Assembly: GCA_944381365.1 (NCBI GenBank)
Contig: CALWKW010000007.1
Span: 21,844-85,843 of the forward strand
DNA length: 64,000 bases
Direction of reading: 5' to 3'
DNA from: an uncultured Christensenellaceae bacterium
GTDB taxonomy: Bacteria > Bacillota > Clostridia > Christensenellales > UBA3700
The notes below the pieces were generated by a model. That model ran no database searches, was not told the origin of the DNA, and saw only the letters and a list, made by a program, of their open reading frames with translations. Shown piece by piece: positions 36,631 through 45,108 of the stretch (positions within the stretch are counted from its first letter, which is position 1; the number at the start of each line of letters is the position of its first letter). Position numbers and translations under genes: made by a program.

Positions 36631-37809
36631 TTTATATTTACTCATATATTGCATAGTAAATGTCATTTTTAGAAATATATATACTAAAATATGCTTAAAA
36701 TGCCCTATTTTACCCCGTTTTTCTTGAACCTGTTCAATTTTACTGTTTTTAAAACAGTGTTTTGTTTGACGATTTTTTATCTTATAGATAAAGGGGCAAT
36801 GAAAATGCCGAGAAACTATAATTTTGCGTGCGTGCTTAGGCGTAAGCGTGCTTATGCTTATGCTACAAGTTTGTGCGACAAAACACATAAAATATGACGG
36901 ACGATAATTGATAGTCGGCAAACAAGCAATGTATAAATAATTTAAAACTTGCAAGACTTTATCTAAAAACCGCAAAAACCTTTTGTTTTATATATTTTTT
37001 GATCCGACAAAAATTATGGTATCGTGGTAATAATCAGAGATTTAACGAATTGGCGGCATTATGCCCTGCGTTTTGATTTTAAACTTTTTGTCATTTGACA
37101 TAAAGTCTAGAGGTAGTATTGTCCGTTCTTTAAATGAGAAAGTCAATTAAGTGGAAACCTTGTGAGAAATCTTATAGCTTGCGGAGATAAAAATGATAGT
37201 AAAATTAAGGGCATTGAGTAAAGGCATTGAAAAAAACAAAATGTTTAGAATTTTTATACTAACCTACTCACCCTCTTCTGAGCTTTAAATCTTTATTTAT
37301 CGAATCGGCTATGATAATGTCAAACAGCAAACAACTAAAATGTATTGCAAAATTATCTTATGGCATCAGATGTTATGAAAAATAAAACCATTGAGCATAA
37401 TTGAGGTTTTTTGAATGACAAACTATGTTTTATGACCTAGTTTTAATTTTTCTACAATGTATTCTGCGTTTATCTTGGAAGAGTTTTTAGATTGAAGTAT
37501 TGTCAGGTATCAATTTTAAGATTTTGTTTTTAAGGACAACGATTTTAAGATTTAAGTCTGCAAAGATATCTATTATAGTTTTTGTCATTGTCTTGAATTC
37601 TTCAATTTTTATTTTAATTTCGGACTTTGAATTTTATGTAGAAAAACAATCTTTGTGTATTCAGAAGACATATTCAGACATTTTAAAGTTTAAAAAGCGG
37701 AATAAATATCGCTTCTAATTACTTTAAATTATAAATTGCACTAAAATTTATAGTTTACAATTTCAATTTTTGTCAAAAATCAAAAAGAAAAATTTTTTGG
37801 AGGGGTATT

Positions 37810-37956
37810 ATGCCGAGATGTAGTATTTGCAGACAGCAAGTAGGATATGAAGATGTGTTTATATGTCATAATTGCAATAGCTTTATTTGTTCGCATTGTT
37901 ATAAAATTTACGGCGGCAAATGTGAATGCGGAGGAAACTTGCATCATGTATGCTGA
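37810..37956 (+). CDS. 48-residue multi-cysteine zinc-finger protein
   Basis: ATG at 37810 with GGAGGGG 5-6 bases upstream, the best ribosome site in this otherwise empty region. The protein starts MPRCSICRQQVGYEDVF and has C4xxC7, C19xxC22, C27xxC30 and C38xC40, with H20 and H29 and a last C48. The spacing suggests two zinc sites, a cross-brace similar to RING/FYVE-type or double zinc ribbons. Nothing else in the protein. Too short for length filters. Function unknown; DNA, RNA or protein binding are all possible. Confidence 0.7.
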   Translation: MPRCSICRQQVGYEDVFICHNCNSFICSHCYKIYGGKCECGGNLHHVC

Positions 37957-38615
37957 CAAGACCTTTATTGTAGGGAAAAACTTTTTGAATAAATTACTTA
38001 GAGGAGCCGAACAACTTATAATTATCTCAAAATTATCTCCAAGTATTTTTGTAATCGAAATAGAATGAAAAATATCAAAGTTGTTGATTTGGTTGTATCG
38101 TCAGATCGAGAAACATTTGGGACCAGCTTTGATGGCATAAAGTCGATATGTTTTGTAAAAGCATTGCTCAAATAATATGACCATATTGCTATCTGAGGCT
38201 TGTAAATGGCTCAAAATCAAAAATCTTATTAAAAATCATATACTTTATCGAGAAAAAGATTTTGATATGCTTATTTTTGAAATTTGAGGGCTAAAATAAT
38301 TTTTATTTGCAAAATATACTAAATATAAGAAAGGAAAACATAAAAGGCGAGAATTAATGCAAAAAAAATTGAAATAAAACATCTTTGAGGAGCTTAAAAA
38401 ATAATAAACCTATGAACAATAAATGTTTAGCATCGAGTATGCTGCGATATATCTTGCAATGTAGAAATTTTCAATATTTGTGCGAAAGAATTTGTTGTAT
38501 ATCGATAAGGTGGATTAATTCAAAGCAAGGAGATCTAAAGACTTATAAAGATGTATGCAACCAGCTTTGCATTGATTAGGAAAAAAATATATATGAGATA
38601 ACGAAAATTAAAAGC
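37957..38615. other. Intergenic, no convincing gene
   Basis: AT-rich. A frame of 64 codons at 38385 has no ribosome site and no resemblance to a known family. I see no RNA structure until the terminator at 38616. Confidence 0.5.
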
Positions 38616-38651
38616 AAAAGGCAATTCTATAAAGCATTTAGGAATTGCCTT
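38616..38651 (-). terminator. Terminator of yabP-yabQ
   Basis: AAGGCAATTC/GAATTGCCTT stem with a 14-base loop, and a TTTTGCTTTT tail on the minus strand, 10 bases past the yabQ stop. Confidence 0.75.
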
Positions 38652-38660
38652 GTTTATTTA

Positions 38661-39032
38661 CTATTTGGTGATTTTATTATAAAGCTTTCCGGACTTTACT
38701 TTCTTGATAAAAGCATCGCATTTTGCTGTGATTAGCTCTTTGTATTTATGGATAGGCATGTAAATGACAAAAGAAATGGCTATCGTGCAGAAAACAGCGA
38801 TAAAGTAGTGGTAGATGTGCAAGTTGTAGTCAAACAGATAATATTCGCACAAAACAAAGCAAATAAGGTACAAAAGCACATAAACCACATTGAAAATGTG
38901 TCTTAGATATGCTTTTTTTATGAGAAAACTACTTATAAAGTAGTTTTGCATATAGATAAGCCCTAATATTATGCCCAGAAGAGAGAAAACCAAGAGGGCA
39001 TAGGGCTGAGAAGTGCTGGAAGATAGTATCAT
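38661..39032 (-). CDS. yabQ: Spore cortex biosynthesis protein YabQ-like
   Basis: 123 residues with about four membrane helices (YALLVFSLLGIILGLIYMQNY, IFNVVYVLLYLICFVLCEYY, YFIAVFCTIAISFVIYMPI). The polytopic layout, size and position directly after yabP match YabQ, a mother-cell membrane protein needed for cortex formation in B. subtilis. Sequence identity in this family is low, so the call depends on the gene pair. Its ATG overlaps the yabP stop. Confidence 0.75.
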   Translation of the reverse strand: MILSSSTSQPYALLVFSLLGIILGLIYMQNYFISSFLIKKAYLRHIFNVVYVLLYLICFVLCEYYLFDYNLHIYHYFIAVFCTIAISFVIYMPIHKYKELITAKCDAFIKKVKSGKLYNKITK

Positions 39033-39316
39033 TTGAACAATTTTTTGATGACGGATTGCTTTTTTGTGCCTTTTATATACTTAAAAGTATATAAGCAACC
39101 AGAAATTGTACAATTATTGTGTGTTGTGTCGAGAGAAACTACTTGCATGCGTGTGCCCGTAATAATAATAGAGCGATCTCCCATATTTGCAATAATTTGT
39201 TTTTCGTCACTTTCTACCATGTTGGTAATGCCATTGATAATAATTATATTATTATCAAAATCAATATTTATGGTTTTTGGGCTTTTGGTAGTGACATTTG
39301 TGGTAATTTGCGACAT
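39029..39316 (-). CDS. yabP: Sporulation protein YabP
   Basis: 95 residues. The core INIDFDNNIIIINGITNMVESDEKQIIANMGDRSIIITGTRMQVVSLDTTHNNCTISG follows the YabP/YqfC pattern (I-x-G-V-x-x-V-x-S-F/D...G-x-L-x-I-x-G-x-x-L). The tail FKYIKGTKK...KKLFK is also the usual basic FxSKLFK end. YabP is a sigma-E-controlled spore coat/cortex factor. AGGAG lies 7 bases before the ATG. In B. subtilis yabP-yabQ lie a short way past yabN; here they are 32 kb from it. Confidence 0.88.
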   Translation of the reverse strand: MSQITTNVTTKSPKTINIDFDNNIIIINGITNMVESDEKQIIANMGDRSIIITGTRMQVVSLDTTHNNCTISGCLYTFKYIKGTKKQSVIKKLFK

Positions 39317-39700
39317 CTGTTTTCTCCTATAATATATAATAATTATAATATAAATATAACAGCGTTTTCAGAAGGGGCGGAAGAGCAAAAAGACTGTTTT
39401 TACGACTTTATTACTATTTTATCCATATATAAAATTTAGTAATAACCCTCGAAAACGAAAGACATATCGGTTATAATTTTGGCAATATAAATATTGATAA
39501 TAAAATCAATACTATATTATCTATATATTATAATATTTTTATCATTTATTATCTATATCAATATAATAAAATTTTTATTACATTATATTTATATTTATAA
39601 GTATTTTGATTATGACAAAACAAAGAGACAAACTTTTAATCTTGGAATTAAAAGTATTGACTATAATAAAAAGATTTGTTAATATAATAATGTTTTTAAT
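39317..39700. other. AT-rich spacer between yabP and tRNA-Leu
   Basis: 384 bases, extremely A/T-rich; it must hold the divergent promoters of yabPQ (expected sigma-E type) and the tRNA. A frame of 62 codons at 39494 is all I/Y/F/K and reads as chance. Confidence 0.55.
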
Positions 39701-39787
39701 GCGGATGTGGCGGAATTGGCAGACGCGTAAGATTCAGGTTCTTATGGCCTATGGGCTGTGCAGGTTCAAATCCTGTTATCCGCACCA
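39701..39787 (+). tRNA. tRNA-Leu (anticodon CAG)
   Basis: 87 bases with encoded CCA. Acceptor GCGGATG pairs with TATCCGC (one G-T). D-arm GCGGAATTGGCAGACGC. Anticodon stem TAAGA/TCTTA with loop TTCAGGT, giving CAG. It has the long class II variable arm and T-arm GCAGGTTCAAATCCTGT. It reads CUG codons. Confidence 0.95.
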
Positions 39788-39792
39788 GACCA

Positions 39793-39838
39793 AAATAATA
39801 CGAACCAAGAAGACGATTCAAGGTCCGTATTATTTTTT
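39793..39838 (+). terminator. Terminator after tRNA-Leu
   Basis: AAATAATACG and CGTATTATTT arms (extended by ACC/GGT) with a T-tract on the plus strand. Confidence 0.8.
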
Positions 39839-39904
39839 GCAAGAGATTATTTTGGAATAATAGTTTTTTGCAAAAGATGAAACGCATATGATTAAATATG
39901 CATA

Positions 39905-40780
39905 CTAATCAGCTTGATGTTTTGATCTGAATTTTCCCGGAGACACAAGCTCAACCGACGAGAATATTTTTGTAAAATAGCTTTGATCCTGATATCCGCA
40001 CAGTGCACCGATTTCGCTTATAGACAAATCAGTGTTGCATAAGAAATATTTAGCTTTGTTAATTCTGTATTCTTCCACAATTTTCATTGGTGAAGTTCCG
40101 ATGATTTTTTTAAAACATCTAAGGCATTCTCTGGTGCTTACATTTACCGATGCTGCAATGTCTTTAATATATATTTTTTCTTGAAAATGATTCGATATAA
40201 AGGCTATCATTTTCCTGCAACGCTCATAGTCTCTATTATTAAATTGTTTAACAGGCAAAACGGCATTGTTTGAACATATTTCGTAAAATATTTCGCAAGC
40301 TAAATTTCTTATTTTCAGTTCGTAGCCGTAATTTTCGGAATAAAACGAATTAACAATCTGTTTGGCAAAAAACAATATTTGTTTTTGCCACTCCGTATTG
40401 CCGTCTATTTTAATATAAGACAAAGAACTCTGCGTAAAAGGCAAAATATATTTCTGATATATTGCAGAAAAATCGCTGTCTGCTAAAAACATAGGGTGAA
40501 AAAGAATATTTGGCATTTCTGAACGAATACTTTTTTTGCCGGCATAAGAGTGAAGCGTTTTACTGTTTATAAACACACCTTGATCTTTTTTCAGGGTTAT
40601 TTCTTTTCCGTCCACAGTCGCGCATATTTCGCCCTCTTTTACATATGCGAACTCAAATTCGTCATGCCAGTGCAGGGGATAACCGTTACCTTCGTATGTG
40701 TCGATATAAACTGCAAGAGGGAAATTACTATTGCCGTGAAGCGTAAGTTCTTTTTTGTTGCCATCTATATTGTAAAGCAT
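39905..40780 (-). CDS. AraC-family regulator with cupin sensor
   Basis: 291 residues. The N-terminal cupin has YPLHWHDEFEFAYVKEGEI and LKKDQGVFINSKTLHSY, as in sugar-responsive AraC proteins. The C-terminal two-HTH domain has IYIKDIAASVNVSTRECLRCFKKIIGTSPM and SISEIGALCGYQDQSYFTKIFSSVELVSPGKFR. It probably binds a carbohydrate and controls the divergent MFS permease gene through the 103-base gap. GAGGAA precedes the ATG. Confidence 0.93.
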   Translation of the reverse strand: MLYNIDGNKKELTLHGNSNFPLAVYIDTYEGNGYPLHWHDEFEFAYVKEGEICATVDGKEITLKKDQGVFINSKTLHSYAGKKSIRSEMPNILFHPMFLADSDFSAIYQKYILPFTQSSLSYIKIDGNTEWQKQILFFAKQIVNSFYSENYGYELKIRNLACEIFYEICSNNAVLPVKQFNNRDYERCRKMIAFISNHFQEKIYIKDIAASVNVSTRECLRCFKKIIGTSPMKIVEEYRINKAKYFLCNTDLSISEIGALCGYQDQSYFTKIFSSVELVSPGKFRSKHQAD

Positions 40781-40883
40781 GAAAGTTCCTCGTTTTTGTC
40801 GCTATTTTTATAATACTAACACATTTTGATTATAGACGCAATAATCAAAAAGTATTTATAATTACAGTATTGAGAGGATATTT

Positions 40884-42071
40884 ATGGCAACAATTTTATT
40901 GGTAATTATATACATTTGCTTTATCGGTTTGGGGATACCTGATTCTTTATTCGGTTCTGCGTGGCCAACAATATACAGAGAGCTTGCTTTGCCGATAGGC
41001 TACGCTAATTTTGTCACGATTATTATATCGGGATGTACGATACTTTCCAGTATCCTATCGGTTAAAATAACGAAAAAAATAGGAACAGGCGGCATAACTG
41101 CAATAAGTACCGTTATGACGGCCGTTGCGCTTATTTGTATATCTGTTTCTTCCGACTTTATATTTATATGTATATTTTCTGTTCCTCTCGGTCTGGGGGC
41201 AGGAGGGATAGATGCGGCGCTTAACGATTACGTAGCTAATAATTATAAGTCTATTCAAATGAACTTCCTGCATTGTTTTTACGGAATAGGAGTAGCAGCA
41301 AGCCCCTTTCTTATGTCTATAGCGTTGGCTGGCGACGGCGGATGGAGAGGCGGATACAGAATAATGTTCTGCATTCAACTTGCAATATCTGTAATAGCGC
41401 TGGCTGCTTTGCCGTTGTGGCTAAAATGTAAGCGTTTAAACAATAAAAACGATAAATCGGAAACAGACAGAAAGGGTGTTTCTCACGGTTTGGTTGCGGC
41501 AATAAAAAATGGCAGCGTAAGGCAGTCGTGGCTTGTATTTTTCAGCTCTTGTGCGATCGAATACACCTGCAGTACATGGGGAAGTTCTTATCTCGTCGAT
41601 ACAATAGGTATGGCTGTTGACAAAGCAGCATTGATAATAACATTCTATTATGTCGGAATTACTTTAGGACGATTTCTCTCGGGAATACTGTCATATAAAT
41701 TATCCAATAAGTTATTGATATTCATAGGTCAAGGAATAGTTTTGACGGCAATAATTTTACTGTTTATGCCTTTGCCTCCTCTTGCATCTGGGATTGCTCT
41801 TTTTCTTATAGGTATGGGCAACGGGCCGATTTTCCCTAATATGTTGTATTTAGGACCTCGAATAGCCCCCGATCTTGATTCTCAGGCTATTATCAGCACT
41901 CAAATGACTTCTTCCTATATAGGCATATTAGCGATGCCGGCAGTTTTCGGACTTATAGCGCAGAACATTTCTGTAAGGTTATTTCCTGCTTTTTTAGCTG
42001 TGATGTTTACGATTTTGCTTGTTTCCACATTGTTTCTTTCGAAAAAGTTGCCAAACAATGTTAAAGAATAG
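40884..42071 (+). CDS. MFS permease, fucose/sugar permease-like
   Basis: 395 residues, 12 hydrophobic segments. NFLHCFYGIGVAASPF in helix 4-5 is the motif seen in FucP-like and related sugar MFS proteins; GMGNGPIFPNMLYLGPR in the second half is the matching repeat. Substrate unknown; the divergent AraC regulator suggests a sugar or sugar acid. GAGAGGA precedes the ATG. A family R3 repeat with a terminator follows. Confidence 0.88.
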   Translation: MATILLVIIYICFIGLGIPDSLFGSAWPTIYRELALPIGYANFVTIIISGCTILSSILSVKITKKIGTGGITAISTVMTAVALICISVSSDFIFICIFSVPLGLGAGGIDAALNDYVANNYKSIQMNFLHCFYGIGVAASPFLMSIALAGDGGWRGGYRIMFCIQLAISVIALAALPLWLKCKRLNNKNDKSETDRKGVSHGLVAAIKNGSVRQSWLVFFSSCAIEYTCSTWGSSYLVDTIGMAVDKAALIITFYYVGITLGRFLSGILSYKLSNKLLIFIGQGIVLTAIILLFMPLPPLASGIALFLIGMGNGPIFPNMLYLGPRIAPDLDSQAIISTQMTSSYIGILAMPAVFGLIAQNISVRLFPAFLAVMFTILLVSTLFLSKKLPNNVKE

Positions 42072-42099
42072 TCTATGATAGGTAATGATTCGTTTTGAT

Positions 42100-42239
42100 G
42101 CCTCTGCGAAATTTGCCGTTCCCGTTTCGCTATGGTAGCATAGTTCTCGCAGAAGTCAACGGTCGCAAAATCGTTGTAGAATAAATAGATAAAAAAGTAA
42201 TTATGCCGAGTAAGAAGGTTTTCTTGCTCGGCTTTTTGT
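42100..42239 (+). repeat. R3 repeat unit with terminator, copy 1
   Basis: Begins GCCTCTGCGAAATTTGCCGT, contains CTATGGTAGCATAG, AGAAGTCAACGGTCGCAAAA and TCGTTG, then a terminator hairpin (GCCGAGTAAGAA paired with TTCTTGCTCGGC plus TTTTT, 42204-42237). Copy 2 is at 63642-63780. Confidence 0.85.
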
Positions 42240-42249
42240 TATTAGAAAA

Positions 42250-42268
42250 CCACCCGTCTAACGGGTGG
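42250..42268. repeat. IS200/IS605-style hairpin
   Basis: CCACCCGT-CTA-ACGGGTGG, a perfect 8-bp stem. Hairpins of this CCACCCG type mark ends of IS200/IS605-family elements, but no transposase is nearby, so it may be a relic or chance. Confidence 0.4.
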
Positions 42269-42302
42269 ATGTTTATTTCCCCCTTGGTTCGTACATATTC
42301 CG

Positions 42303-42432
42303 GCAGACGGCACCAGATTAAGCGACAAAGCTCATGACATGGCAATAAAAATGAGAGGCAAAAATACCTCTCTTTTTTATTACTTTTTTGCTCGCATGTC
42401 GCTTAAGGTGCTACAAACAAGGCAGTCTGAAA
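42303..42432. repeat. MITE-like palindromic block with inner terminator
   Basis: Outer CAGAC/GTCTG, then GGCACC/GGTGC and TTAAGCGACA (42318-42327)/TGTCGCTTAA (42397-42406) face each other around an inner terminator (GAGAGG...CCTCTC then TTTTTT, about 42352-42380). The layered inverted repeats over 130 bases suggest a small non-autonomous element. Confidence 0.6.
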
Positions 42433-42601
42433 TTACGTGACGCTCGCTATGGATAAACAGCTCGCTAAATATTGTTTTTTATTTCAAGTATAATTTTAAA
42501 TACCTGATAATTTTATTATAATTTATATTACTATTATTTTAAATTTTATTGTATACAATAAAATATCGTGTTATAATTATTATAACTAAGGAGGAAAGAT
42601 T

Positions 42602-44032
42602 ATGTTATTTTTCAGTACGAAATTACCGATTAAGGAAAATGTTACTAAAGCTATGTGCTTTGATCTATTTAAAGATTGGATTATAAATAGCAAACATTAT
42701 AAATTTGAAAATATTGCATATGATGTAAATTTATTTGAAGATTTTGATTGTATAGAGGACAATGCCAGTTTTTCTATCCGTAATTATAAGGATGAACAAA
42801 TAGAAATTTTAGCATGTAGATTAGAGCACAAAGATAAAGATGCAATTTGGGATACAGATTGCGTGTATTTAAAAGATGAAAGTTCTAAATATATTTTAGT
42901 GCAGTTAAATTGTAATAGTATAAATTACATATCAAAGCTTCCACGTGGACATAAGCCATATATAATAAAAAAGTTAGTAGAATCAGAATATTGTTCTGCT
43001 GATGATGAAATAGAAGTTTCTAGTTGTCCAATTATAATAAATGATTCAACAATTGATTTGTGTATTAAAGTTATGAACGGAACATCAAATAATACAATGC
43101 CTGTTGTTTATATCAGTAGAGACAAAAATGGTAATTTGGCTATTGATTCTGAAAAATTAGCAAAAGAATTAAGTGGGTTGGCACATGTGTTTATTGAGGG
43201 AAATAGAGAAGTTTCATTCAATTTAAAAGATAGAACTAACCGAAATAATGCTCATAATGGTTATATAGGAATATACTTTCCTAAAACATTTTATTGGCAA
43301 AAATATGTAATTGAAGAATATAAGAATTCTAAAGATATGTATAATCATTTAGTAGATTCTGTATGGAAAGCATTAGCCAATAAAATAGATTTTTCAATGT
43401 ATAATTGGAACCAAATTATATCACTTCAAAATAAACAAAAAATGTTAAAATGGAAAGATATAGGAGAGAGTCATAAAGAAGAATTAAAAAATTATATAGA
43501 AACTTTTGACAAAGAAAATAAAGATTTAATTGATAAAAATCATAAATTGAATGAGGATTTATTTCAGGCTCGTTCCCAAATAGCGGCTTTAAAGGAAAGA
43601 ATCAATAATAAAAAAGATAAATGCTTTTATAATTGTGGAGAAGAAAAGCCATTATATGATTCAGAATTGAATGATTTGTTATATAGCATACTATCGCAAG
43701 TAAAAAATAACTACACTTCACAATCAAGAGCTTACATTCTTATTGAGGACTTACTTAAACACAATCCTAAAGTGGGAGAATGTGAAAAAGTTATGGAGAC
43801 ATTAAAACGCATTTTAAATAATTTGACAAAACTGACTAAAACTGATATAAATAATTTAAAAAAATGCGGATTCAAAGTAGAAGAAGATGGTCCTCATTAT
43901 AAATTGATTTTTCATGATGAACGATATATTTTTATGGTATCAAAAACACCGAGTGACTATAGAGAAGGAAATAATTTATATTCTGATATAAGTAAAATAA
44001 TTGATATTGAAAAAAACTTTGCAAATAAGTAA
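42602..44032 (+). CDS. Unknown AT-rich accessory protein with coiled coil and HicA-like C-terminus
   Basis: 476 residues, AAGGAGG before the ATG. The N-terminal 280 residues (MLFFSTKLPIKENVTKAMCF...) form a mixed alpha/beta domain I do not recognise, with VVYISRDKNGNLAIDSEKLAKELSGLAHVF in the middle. Residues about 290-340 are a charged coiled coil (KEELKNYIETFDKENKDLID). The end has LKKCGFKVEEDGPHYKLIF then a beta hairpin, which resembles the G-x-H-x-K strand of HicA-type mRNA interferases. Codon use is much more A/T-rich than in the neighbours, suggesting transfer. A defence or conflict role is a reasonable guess, not shown. Confidence 0.7.
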   Translation: MLFFSTKLPIKENVTKAMCFDLFKDWIINSKHYKFENIAYDVNLFEDFDCIEDNASFSIRNYKDEQIEILACRLEHKDKDAIWDTDCVYLKDESSKYILVQLNCNSINYISKLPRGHKPYIIKKLVESEYCSADDEIEVSSCPIIINDSTIDLCIKVMNGTSNNTMPVVYISRDKNGNLAIDSEKLAKELSGLAHVFIEGNREVSFNLKDRTNRNNAHNGYIGIYFPKTFYWQKYVIEEYKNSKDMYNHLVDSVWKALANKIDFSMYNWNQIISLQNKQKMLKWKDIGESHKEELKNYIETFDKENKDLIDKNHKLNEDLFQARSQIAALKERINNKKDKCFYNCGEEKPLYDSELNDLLYSILSQVKNNYTSQSRAYILIEDLLKHNPKVGECEKVMETLKRILNNLTKLTKTDINNLKKCGFKVEEDGPHYKLIFHDERYIFMVSKTPSDYREGNNLYSDISKIIDIEKNFANK

Positions 44033-44042
44033 TAATATCACT

Positions 44043-44111
44043 GCCACCGGGTAGGAGTGCAAGAGCATTCGCCGACATATCGTTAGGTCTTAGAAGATAT
44101 GTTGCGGGTGC
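44043..44111 (+). ncRNA. Structured leader of pnuC, candidate riboswitch
   Basis: Folds by eye into a three-way junction: P1 GC(C)ACC (44043-44048) with GGTGC (44107-44111); P2 GAGTGC/GCATTC with loop AAGA (44055-44070); P3 ACATATC/GATATGT (44075-44102) with a 14-base loop. Joining strands are GGGTAG, GCCG and TGCG. It lies between the stop of the previous gene and the pnuC ribosome site, 20 bases upstream of AAGGAG. It does not match the TPP, FMN, purine, SAM, preQ1 or c-di-GMP patterns I know. Confidence 0.6.
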
Positions 44112-44139
44112 TAATTTTTTAAGGAGAAGTCAAAGGATT

Positions 44140-44871
44140 ATGCAGACAAATGATAAAAAGAAAAGCTATTTTACAAAAACAGAGATAGTGCTCTATCTTT
44201 TTTCGGTAATAGCCATAGTAGTGTTTTATTGTATATTCGACAGAGAAAATCTTTTGAGATTGTTTGCTTCGATAGTGGGAGTAAGTGCTCTTATCATAAA
44301 TGCAAAAGGCAATCCCTTGGGACAACTTCTCATGGTAATTTTCAGTATTATGTACGGCATAATTTCCTATAATTTTGCTTATTACGGAGAGATGATAACT
44401 TATCTCGGCATGTCCGCTCCGATAGCTTTAGTGGCAATGATTTTTTGGCTCAAAAATCCTTACAAGGGCAATCGCTCTCAAGTAAGAATCAATACCATCC
44501 ACAAAAAAGAAATCATTTTGCTAATTATCATAACTTTGATAGTAACGGTTGGGTTTTATTTTGTTCTGAAGGCATTGAATACAGCCAATCTTTTGCCGAG
44601 TACTTTGTCTGTGACGACAAGTTTTTTGGCGGCTTATCTGACATTCAGAAGAAGTGAATATTATGCACTTGCTTATGCTCTTAATGATATAGTTCTCATT
44701 ATCCTTTGGATAATGGCTACGATAGAATATATAGGCTATATATCTGTCGTGGTGTGTTTTGTAATCTTTTTAATAAACGATTTATATGGGTATTTTAATT
44801 GGCTCAAAATGAAGAAAAAACAAGCTCAAAATTCTTGTGAAGAAATTATAGAACAAGATAAAAAAGACTGA
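44140..44871 (+). CDS. pnuC: Nicotinamide-riboside-type transporter PnuC
   Basis: 243 residues, seven or eight membrane helices. The family motif is TTSFLAAYLTFRRSEYYALAYALNDIVLIILW, with NDLYGYFNWLKMKKKQ at the end and IINAKGNPLGQLLMVIFSIMYG earlier. PnuC proteins are facilitators for nicotinamide riboside, and relatives carry thiamine or riboflavin-type vitamins, so the substrate is not certain. AAGGAG is upstream. The structured leader in front suggests RNA-based feedback by the vitamin or its coenzyme. Confidence 0.92.
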   Translation: MQTNDKKKSYFTKTEIVLYLFSVIAIVVFYCIFDRENLLRLFASIVGVSALIINAKGNPLGQLLMVIFSIMYGIISYNFAYYGEMITYLGMSAPIALVAMIFWLKNPYKGNRSQVRINTIHKKEIILLIIITLIVTVGFYFVLKALNTANLLPSTLSVTTSFLAAYLTFRRSEYYALAYALNDIVLIILWIMATIEYIGYISVVVCFVIFLINDLYGYFNWLKMKKKQAQNSCEEIIEQDKKD

Positions 44872-44900
44872 ATTTTAAAATATAAATTATGATAAAAAAT

Positions 44901-44927
44901 TACGGCATTTTTTGCCGTATTTTTTTG
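44901..44927 (+). terminator. Terminator of pnuC
   Basis: TACGGCA/TGCCGTA stem, loop of T's, then TTTTTTT. Confidence 0.85.
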
Positions 44928-45108
44928 ATAAAATCATATAAATTTAAGTTTGAATTTTTGTTGATATAGATGTATGATTTTATTTTTAAAAAACATCTTA
45001 TTTTCAATACAAATTTATTTTTTAGAGATATCTTTTTTATGAATATTTCTTCATATAAATCTGCTTTAAGGCGACATCTTTTTAAAAGAGGTTTTGTGTA
45101 TTCTTTTA

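Larger units (their letters stand above)
33564..37809. other. 4.2-kb nearly gene-free region with parS-like sites
   Basis: Both strands were read: frames are short, lack ribosome sites and match nothing, apart from one possible 41-residue membrane peptide. Sequence is very AT-rich. It contains five or six sites related to parS (listed separately) and one perfect DnaA box (35944-35952). It lies directly upstream of rpmH, the classic position of oriC in Firmicutes, and marks the change from mostly minus-strand to mostly plus-strand genes. A centromere/origin-proximal role is my inference. Alternatively it is a graveyard of decayed genes. Confidence 0.7.

Noticed and set aside
36604..36975. Minus-strand frame of 123 codons in the gene-free region
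   Set aside because: No ribosome site, odd composition, no resemblance to a family, and it runs through the split parS palindrome.
37500..37718. 72-codon plus-strand frame with a hydrophobic stretch
   Set aside because: Begins at a TTG without a ribosome site; in DNA this AT-rich, Ile/Phe-rich frames arise by chance.
39606..39887. Short open frames over the tRNA-Leu on both strands
   Set aside because: They overlap a complete tRNA with encoded CCA and have no ribosome site.
44041..44111. TPP riboswitch before pnuC
   Set aside because: The CTGAGA and ACCTGATCTGG...GCGTAGGGA blocks required for TPP binding are absent.
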